Below are positions 6,790 through 11,866 of a stretch of 11,866 nucleotides of DNA, piece after piece. This DNA is from Candidatus Izemoplasmatales bacterium (lineage in GTDB: Bacteria > Bacillota_I > Bacilli_A > Izemoplasmatales > Hujiaoplasmataceae). Under the pieces are notes generated by a model, which made no database searches, was not told the origin of the DNA, and saw only the letters and a list, made by a program, of their open reading frames with translations. Made by a program: the position numbers and the translations under genes. The stretch is taken from NCBI GenBank assembly GCA_028694875.1, contig JAQVKB010000011.1, forward strand, positions 1-11,866, written 5' to 3'. The stretch's first letter is position 1, and every line of letters starts with the position of its first letter.

Positions 6790-7773
6790 TTACGCATACA
6801 TGGCAACAAGACCCATGAGCATAAAGAGACAAAGAATACTTCCGAGCACCACTGGAAACACCCAATAGCGTGCGGACACCTTTTTTCGCCCATACAGTCC
6901 CAAAATGAGACAAGACAATGAAACAAAGAACGTGAGTGCCCATGTAAGTAGATCACTAGAGTCGACCATATCTTCAATTGAAAGTGAGAAAAAAATCAGA
7001 CTGATCAATGGCACCAAAAACATCGATATTTTGAGATAGGTATGTCCTCTCCAATATTGGGTGTAATCGACACACTTCGTAATGTGCGATGGAATCCATC
7101 TCGTGAGATAATCCGAATTCAAATTCTTGGGGACATAGATCGCTCTTCGCCTTGTTTCGGTTAATAGAAAATAATGTTCTCTTTCCTCGGATATCAGGAT
7201 GGATGCATACGAAACGGAGTACTTCTCTTTGACTTCAATCCCTGCTTTTTCGAGAAGAATATCTTGATCTCGAAATGTCAGTGTGATCTTGGTTTGGCTT
7301 TTCAGTTTCTCAGAAACTCGTTTCCGAAACGATAGCAGCAAGATTCCAACCAAGGCTACCAACAAGATGATCGCAACCAGAGCGATATTTCTCGCCGCAT
7401 CGAGATCATCGATTGTCGGTGCGTTCACGATGATTCCCCAAAGGAGAACATAGGTAATCATCATGGCTTTCGTTCCCGGATAAGCCATGAAAAAACGCTC
7501 CGATAGCATGATGGATTTCCTTGTTTCAAAGTACTCCACGACATACTCGTTGGATTCAGTAGGTTCGATGAAATGCCCCTCTCCCCGAACCAACTGATCC
7601 AAAGAAATATGATAGAGATTCGCGAGTTGCACAAGATTGTCCAAACTAGGGTTGGTTTGATCGGTTTCCCACAAACTAACGCTTTGTCGGGTTAGACCAA
7701 GTTTCTCCGCGAGTTGTTCCTGAGAAAGTCCTTTGTTCTTACGCCATTCCATGAGTTTTTCACCCAAAGTCAT
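6790..7773 (-). CDS. Membrane-anchored XRE-family DNA-binding protein with YcxB-like domain
   Basis: Using the ATG at 7771-7773 gives 327 residues. Residues 1-62 are a Cro/C1-type HTH with the common opening MTLGEKLMEW and LGLTRQSVSLWE. Two hydrophobic helices follow (about 101-117 and 129-149). Next comes a soluble region (about 160-245) with KITLTFRDQDI and a VSYASI strand, resembling the YcxB-like C-terminal domain. Three more helices (about 247-265, 277-294, 304-325) run to the end. The protein should sit in the membrane with its HTH in the cytoplasm, pointing to a regulator that reads a membrane or envelope state; ligand and targets are unknown. A frame 17 codons longer exists, but GAGGTGAT at 7777-7784 lies inside that extension and directly serves the tandem ATGs at 7774-7776 and 7771-7773. 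It ends at a clear terminator. Confidence 0.85.
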   Translation of the reverse strand: MTLGEKLMEWRKNKGLSQEQLAEKLGLTRQSVSLWETDQTNPSLDNLVQLANLYHISLDQLVRGEGHFIEPTESNEYVVEYFETRKSIMLSERFFMAYPGTKAMMITYVLLWGIIVNAPTIDDLDAARNIALVAIILLVALVGILLLSFRKRVSEKLKSQTKITLTFRDQDILLEKAGIEVKEKYSVSYASILISEEREHYFLLTETRRRAIYVPKNLNSDYLTRWIPSHITKCVDYTQYWRGHTYLKISMFLVPLISLIFFSLSIEDMVDSSDLLTWALTFFVSLSCLILGLYGRKKVSARYWVFPVVLGSILCLFMLMGLVAMYA

Positions 7774-7791
7774 CATATCACCTCGCACATT

Positions 7792-7845
7792 ATCATATCG
7801 AAGAATGGTGCTCAAATCTACCAAACTTCCTAGTCATCTTGTCAA
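7792..7845 (-). promoter_or_regulatory. Possible promoter region of the membrane XRE gene
   Basis: Two partial signals are present. TATGAT at 7792-7797, about 18 nt before the ATG, resembles a -10 but lacks a good -35. A perfect TTGACA at 7840-7845 has only TAGATT (7815-7820) at a long 19-bp spacing. No terminator is seen after the preceding flavoprotein gene, so read-through from that operon is also possible. Confidence 0.4.
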
Positions 7846-7867
7846 GCAACACTTGCATCGTACTATA

Positions 7868-9481
7868 TTATGGCTTTTTGGGTTTGAACTTGAGGATCAC
7901 TTGCTCCGCACATTTCATCCCATCGACCGCGGAAGACATGATTCCACCGGAATAGCCAGCACCTTCCCCCATCGGGATGAGCCCAGAAATATTCGACTGA
8001 AAATCTTCATTTCGGTTGATTCGTACCGGGGATGAAGACCTGGCTTCGACACCCGTAAGAATGGCATCCTTCATCGCAAAACCTTTGATCTTTTGATCAA
8101 AGAAGGGAAGTGCTTCCCGCATGCAATCGGTAATGTAATCCGGTAAAATCTCATCCATCGAAGAGAACACATAACCTGGTCGAATCGAAGGTGTTACTTC
8201 TCCTAGCTTGGCGCTTTTCTGGCGATTCAAAAAATCGCCAACCAATTGAATCGGCGCATGAAAATTCTTGCCACCGAACGCAAACGCTTTGCGTTCAAAC
8301 TGTCGTTGATATTCCACACCAGCCAAAGGGTCTTTGGAAGGATAATCTTCAGGCGTCACACTCACGAGGAAGGCGCTATTCGCATTCACTTGATCGCGGG
8401 CTTGTTCGCTCATACCATTCGTGCAAAGCATTCCTTCTTCAGAAGAGGAGTTGACGACGAAGCCACCAGGACACATGCAGAAAGTATAGGCCGTTCTTCC
8501 GTTTTTGGCATGATAGGATAGTTTATAGTCCGCACTACCTAATGCAGGATGTCCTGCTTGTTTTCCATATTGACTTTGGTCAATCAGTTTTTGAGGATGT
8601 TCAATTCGAACCCCAATCGAGAAGGGTTTTTGCGAAAGAGAGATCCCTTTTTCTTGCAACATGGGATAGGTATCCCTCGCACTATGTCCGATTCCCAACA
8701 AACACACTTCACAAGGAATGGTTTCTTTCCCATTCACAACAACGCCTTCGATTTGATTGTTCTTGAGGACCAAATCACTCACATGAGCGTGGAACCGCAC
8801 TTCACCACCAAGGGCTTCGATTTCCTTTCGAAGGGAGACGACCACATGACGTAACACATCGGTCCCAACATGAGGGCGATTGATATAGAGGATTTCTTCA
8901 TCGGCGCCATGTTTGACAAGAGCTTCGGAGATATACCGACATCTCGTATCGGTAATTTGCGTCGTCAGTTTTCCATCTGAAAAGGTACCGGCTCCGCCTT
9001 CGCCAAAGAGGATGGTACCATCTTGATCTAGAATGCCAGTTCGAAAGAATTGTTCGATTTTTTCAGATCGTTCTAGCGCATTAGGGCCTCTCTCCAACAC
9101 GACCGGACGATACCCACGTCTCGCTAGCAACAACGCCGCAAACATGCCTGATGGGCCAAAACCGATAATCACAGGACGATGATTCAAAGGAGTGTTCCCT
9201 TGTGTAACTTCTCGATATCCTTCGTCTTCTACTTTCTTGACATGGGGAATTGGTTTGGATAGGGTGGCATCTTCATTTTTGATGGAGACATCGACGGTAT
9301 AAACAAAATGGACTTGATCTCGTTTCCGCGCATCAATGGCCTTCTTATACAAAGAAAAGCTCAAAAGCATGTTTTCCGACAAGGAAAGCTTTTTGAGCAA
9401 CTGTTTTTTGAGATTGCGTCGTTCTGATTCTTTCGTGATCGCTTGATCCAACGAAAGTTTGAGTTCCGTTATCCGAATCAT
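7868..9481 (-). CDS. COG2509-type FAD-dependent dehydrogenase, uncharacterised
   Basis: A soluble flavoprotein of 537 residues. An N-terminal lysine-rich region (about 1-95, MIRITELKLSLD) precedes a Rossmann FAD-binding site, VIIGFGPSGMFAALLLARRG (104-123), ending with the ribose-binding E130. FGEGGAGTFSDGKL (159-172), TFCMCPGG (333-340) and a C-terminal second FAD contact, GEGAGYSGGIMSSAVDG (505-521), match the long FAD-dependent dehydrogenases of COG2509 as I recall them. Reaction and electron partner are unknown. The chosen ATG (9479-9481) has GGAG 8 nt upstream and overlaps the preceding gene's stop as ATGA. A frame 20 codons longer, starting at 9541, lies entirely inside the preceding gene and lacks such a site. 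Co-translation with the BaiN-type flavoprotein suggests joint use, but no shared pathway is proven. Confidence 0.88.
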   Translation of the reverse strand: MIRITELKLSLDQAITKESERRNLKKQLLKKLSLSENMLLSFSLYKKAIDARKRDQVHFVYTVDVSIKNEDATLSKPIPHVKKVEDEGYREVTQGNTPLNHRPVIIGFGPSGMFAALLLARRGYRPVVLERGPNALERSEKIEQFFRTGILDQDGTILFGEGGAGTFSDGKLTTQITDTRCRYISEALVKHGADEEILYINRPHVGTDVLRHVVVSLRKEIEALGGEVRFHAHVSDLVLKNNQIEGVVVNGKETIPCEVCLLGIGHSARDTYPMLQEKGISLSQKPFSIGVRIEHPQKLIDQSQYGKQAGHPALGSADYKLSYHAKNGRTAYTFCMCPGGFVVNSSSEEGMLCTNGMSEQARDQVNANSAFLVSVTPEDYPSKDPLAGVEYQRQFERKAFAFGGKNFHAPIQLVGDFLNRQKSAKLGEVTPSIRPGYVFSSMDEILPDYITDCMREALPFFDQKIKGFAMKDAILTGVEARSSSPVRINRNEDFQSNISGLIPMGEGAGYSGGIMSSAVDGMKCAEQVILKFKPKKP

Positions 9482-10698
9482 ACGTTTTTCTCCGCGATGG
9501 CAGACGAAAGTCCAGCGAGATAGCCACTCGTCCATGCCCATTGCAAATTATATCCACCGCATCTGCCATCCACATCCATCACTTCACCCGCAAAATAGAG
9601 TCCGGGTACGAGGTTGGATTCCATGGTTAATGGATTGATCTCCGGAATCGACACGCCACCAATCGTGGCTTGGGCTTCTTCGAAACCAAGATATCCGGAA
9701 ACCTCGAATCGCCAATCAAACAACAAATTGATCAAATCTTCCTTTTCTCTCTTGGATAATGAAGAAACCAAGGTATGAATGGATGGAAGGCCTGCGTCTT
9801 TGACGAGTGGTCCAATGAAACGCTTGTTCACGAGACCTATTAGAGCTTGTTCGATGGTTTTGTCTTCAAAGTTTTTGAGTCGAGAAACGACTTCCTTGAT
9901 CAACATCGTAGGCAATAATTTGATGCCAATCTCGACGTGTTTGCCAGCTTCATAGGCCAGCGTTGCTTCGCGAGAGAGTTGAAGAATGGTGGGTCCCGAA
10001 ATTCCAACGGCCGTAAACAAGATGTCATCTTCTTCGATTTGAATCGGTTCTTCATTCACATAAAGAATCGCACTCGACTTGATTTTGACACCGCTCAAAT
10101 GTTTGAGATGAGGACTGTTGAGTTTGAGTTTGTTAATCGAAGGATAGACATTTCGAATGGAGTGCCCCAAGGACATCGCATAAGCATAGCCACTGCCATC
10201 CGAACCACTTGCTGGCAAAGCTTTTCCACCGGTCGCGAGAATTAACTGATCGGAGGTAAACTCACCTTTGTTCGTCTTGACAAGAAAACGGTTGGACTTT
10301 TTTTGGATGGTTAGGACTTGGACTTCCGTGTGAACAGGAATCGACAAACGATCTAGTTCATACAAAAAGACATCGACAATCGAAGAGGCTTGTTCGGACA
10401 TGGGATAACATTTCCCTTCCTCTTCCTCTTTGGGTTCGATGCCTAACTCTTGAAAGAAATTGATACTTTCGTCTGCGCCAAAAAGCGCGAGCCCAATGCC
10501 GACGAAGTCAGGATGATTATAATCCTCGACAGAGGCAAACCGGTTCGTGTAATTGCAGCGACCGTTTCCGGTCGCCAAGATTTTCTTTCCAATGCGGTTG
10601 TTTTTTTCAAGAATGGCGACCTGTGCACCGTTTCTGGCCGCGGTAATCGCCGCCATCATACCGGCAGCGCCACCACCTATGACTATGACTTGATTCAT
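9478..10698 (-). CDS. BaiN/YhiN (HI0933)-family FAD-dependent oxidoreductase
   Basis: A 406-residue flavoprotein of the HI0933/YhiN family, at its usual length. It begins VIVIGGGAAGMMAA (4-17), the FAD-binding GxGxxG fold, followed by the family signature GKKILATGNGRCNYTN (37-52). It ends with YFAGEVMDVDGRCGGYNLQW (368-387) and AWTSG, the strongly conserved C-terminal FAD site. The family is widespread; one member, BaiN, was linked to bile-acid dehydroxylation, and others are annotated as aminoacetone oxidase-like. Neither role should be assumed here. The start ATG lies 9 nt after the stop of the cysteine desulfidase gene, behind a modest AGGATGAT site, and the stop overlaps the next flavoprotein's start, so all three genes look like one operon. 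Confidence 0.9.
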   Translation of the reverse strand: MNQVIVIGGGAAGMMAAITAARNGAQVAILEKNNRIGKKILATGNGRCNYTNRFASVEDYNHPDFVGIGLALFGADESINFFQELGIEPKEEEEGKCYPMSEQASSIVDVFLYELDRLSIPVHTEVQVLTIQKKSNRFLVKTNKGEFTSDQLILATGGKALPASGSDGSGYAYAMSLGHSIRNVYPSINKLKLNSPHLKHLSGVKIKSSAILYVNEEPIQIEEDDILFTAVGISGPTILQLSREATLAYEAGKHVEIGIKLLPTMLIKEVVSRLKNFEDKTIEQALIGLVNKRFIGPLVKDAGLPSIHTLVSSLSKREKEDLINLLFDWRFEVSGYLGFEEAQATIGGVSIPEINPLTMESNLVPGLYFAGEVMDVDGRCGGYNLQWAWTSGYLAGLSSAIAEKNV

Positions 10699-10707
10699 CT
10701 TATCATC

Positions 10708-11866
10708 CTAACAAGTTTCGTTTTTTTCCATCATGACTTTTAAAATAATATCATTCGTGGCTTGCATCCCTTCACTGGCGATACGACCAACCATTGCAAT
10801 CGTGTCGTCCGCGTCTTTGCCCAAAATACCACTATGAGCGGGATAGACTTTGTTTTCCATCGCAATCGCATGTCCTATAAAAGCAGCTTCTAAAGAGGTC
10901 GCAATTTTCGAAGCACAAGACGCCTTCGCTCCGTCGCAAAACACACCGCTCACATCCGCCAGGGAGTTCACAATCGTCATCTTGATTTGGTCCAGACTTC
11001 CTCCCGCCAAATACGTAATCGCGGCACCAGCGCCACTGGAGGCGCTAATCGCGCCACAGAAGGCACTCAGCCGTCCGATGAAATTCTTTTGATAGATTGT
11101 CAATAGGTTGGAAAGCGCCAAAGCGCGGTACATTCTGGACTCATCAATGCGATGTTCTTTGGCATAGACAATCACAGGTACTGAAGATGCAATTCCTTGA
11201 TTTCCAGATCCTGAGTTGGTCACGACAGGTAAGGCGGAGCCACACATTCTCGCTTCCGAAGCGCTTGCCGCGGCGGCTTTCATTTTGCCGTATACACTGC
11301 GATCTTTTTTCAAGATGGCATTGCCAATAGAGACACCATAATCACCGGAGAATCCTTCTTCGGAAATGGTCATATTGAGTTGAACTTGTGGTCCCATGAT
11401 GATTTTCAAGTCTTCAACCGGAGCACTCTCTACAAAAGCAAAAATGTTATCGACGGATAAGAACCTTCGATCGGTGAGAACGCCGTAGTATTTTAATAGG
11501 TCGGAATCGGCTTGATAAATGATTTGATCGTTTTTCGAGATACGCGTGACATTGGTATGCAAATTTTGAATTTCCACTTCACAAGACGCTTCTTCCGATT
11601 CAAATCGAACAATGAAGTGAAGATTCAACGGAGATTCGAGTAACTCGACTTTCACCATATTGATTTTTAAAAGCCGTTCGACTTCAAGGTCATCCTTCGG
11701 TGTCATTTTCGACAAGACTTCCATCCCAAGGCTGGAATCTCCAGCTACTAGTCCCGCAAGCACACTCGGTTCCACACCATGAAGCGAACAGTTCGGAACG
11801 CTCACGCATTTGATATTCTTCAGAAGTGAGCCGCTGCAGCGAACCAAAATTCGTTTTGGAAATACA
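10708..11866 (-). CDS. cyuA: L-cysteine desulfidase (CyuA/UPF0597 family), 5' end outside window
   Basis: Predicted cytoplasmic, [4Fe-4S]-dependent enzyme that splits L-cysteine into sulfide, ammonia and pyruvate. The reading frame is open to the window edge. Codons before the TTG at 11845-11847 read VFPKRI, continuing the family's strand before SGSLLKN, so that TTG is not the start and about 50 N-terminal residues (expected to hold the GCTEP-like motif) are missing. Visible family marks are MCGSALPVVTNSGSGNQGIA, the segment FCGAISASSGAGAAITYLAG, and FCDGAKASCASK, whose two cysteines fit the cluster-binding pair. It is the first visible gene of an operon with two flavoproteins. Older annotation may call it serine dehydratase alpha-like. 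Family is firm; cysteine as substrate is taken from the characterised archaeal and enterobacterial members. Confidence 0.87.
   Translation of the reverse strand, partial: VFPKRILVRCSGSLLKNIKCVSVPNCSLHGVEPSVLAGLVAGDSSLGMEVLSKMTPKDDLEVERLLKINMVKVELLESPLNLHFIVRFESEEASCEVEIQNLHTNVTRISKNDQIIYQADSDLLKYYGVLTDRRFLSVDNIFAFVESAPVEDLKIIMGPQVQLNMTISEEGFSGDYGVSIGNAILKKDRSVYGKMKAAAASASEARMCGSALPVVTNSGSGNQGIASSVPVIVYAKEHRIDESRMYRALALSNLLTIYQKNFIGRLSAFCGAISASSGAGAAITYLAGGSLDQIKMTIVNSLADVSGVFCDGAKASCASKIATSLEAAFIGHAIAMENKVYPAHSGILGKDADDTIAMVGRIASEGMQATNDIILKVMMEKNETC

Noticed and set aside
7774..7824. N-terminal extension of 17 codons on the membrane XRE protein
   Set aside because: The extension contains the GAGGTGAT ribosome site that serves the tandem ATGs, and the family normally begins at MTLGEKL.
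7840..7865. Terminator after the COG2509 gene
   Set aside because: Only a 4-bp CAAG/CTTG stem without a T run is present, too weak to call.
9482..9541. N-terminal extension of 20 codons on the COG2509 flavoprotein
   Set aside because: It lies within the preceding flavoprotein gene; the ATGA overlap with GGAG 8 nt upstream is the better start.
11845..11847. TTG as the start codon of the cysteine desulfidase
   Set aside because: The frame stays open to the window edge with family-like residues before it, and the expected N-terminal region is missing, so the gene continues outside.
1..11866. CRISPR array, insertion sequence ends, tRNA or rRNA genes
   Set aside because: No regularly spaced repeats, transposase-like frames, cloverleaf patterns or rRNA-like stretches were seen on either strand by reading.

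Overview
The window looks like a chromosomal stretch of a low- to mid-GC Bacillota (Firmicutes-type) bacterium, possibly from an Erysipelotrichia/Acholeplasma/Izemoplasma-like lineage. The evidence is strong GAGGTGAT Shine-Dalgarno sites, canonical sigma-A promoters, TTG and GTG starts, TGA read as stop, and Bacillota-type gene families such as PucR, COG2509 and the BaiN/YhiN flavoprotein. The lineage cannot be fixed from the sequence alone. There are ten protein genes, nine on the minus strand, two of them cut by the window edges. No tRNA, rRNA, insertion sequence or CRISPR array was seen, and no gene-free stretch exceeds about 200 bases.

Left part (1-4935): a transport and amide-hydrolysis module. 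On the minus strand an operon encodes an NCS2-like permease (1722-3236), a BiuH/RutB-like cysteine hydrolase of the isochorismatase superfamily (1063-1725, joined by an ATGA stop-start overlap) and a second, paralogous permease (1-1036, running off the left edge). A PucR-family regulator (3379-4935) is transcribed divergently. The 142-bp divergent region has two clear promoters and an inverted repeat over the regulator's -35 box. The simplest reading is regulated uptake and hydrolysis of a small nitrogen compound (ureide, biuret-like or nucleobase-derived). The substrate is not determined.

Middle part (5025-7773): three apparently unrelated minus-strand genes. They are a DEDDh 3'-5' exonuclease, an HTH-Fic fusion protein with its own inhibitory motif and a very AT-rich promoter, and an XRE-type DNA-binding protein with five predicted membrane helices and a YcxB-like domain. 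A bidirectional terminator separates pucR from the exonuclease gene, and another terminator ends the membrane XRE gene.

Right part (7868-11866): an operon with an L-cysteine desulfidase (CyuA-type, 5' end outside the window), a BaiN/YhiN-type flavoprotein, and a COG2509 FAD-dependent dehydrogenase that overlaps the flavoprotein by ATGA. The desulfidase would release sulfide, ammonia and pyruvate from cysteine. The jobs of the two flavoproteins are unknown.

Four genes (permease operon, pucR, fic, membrane xre) share the same start architecture: a -10 box only about 18-23 nt before the start codon and a GAGGTGA(T/A) ribosome site almost at the predicted 5' end of the mRNA.
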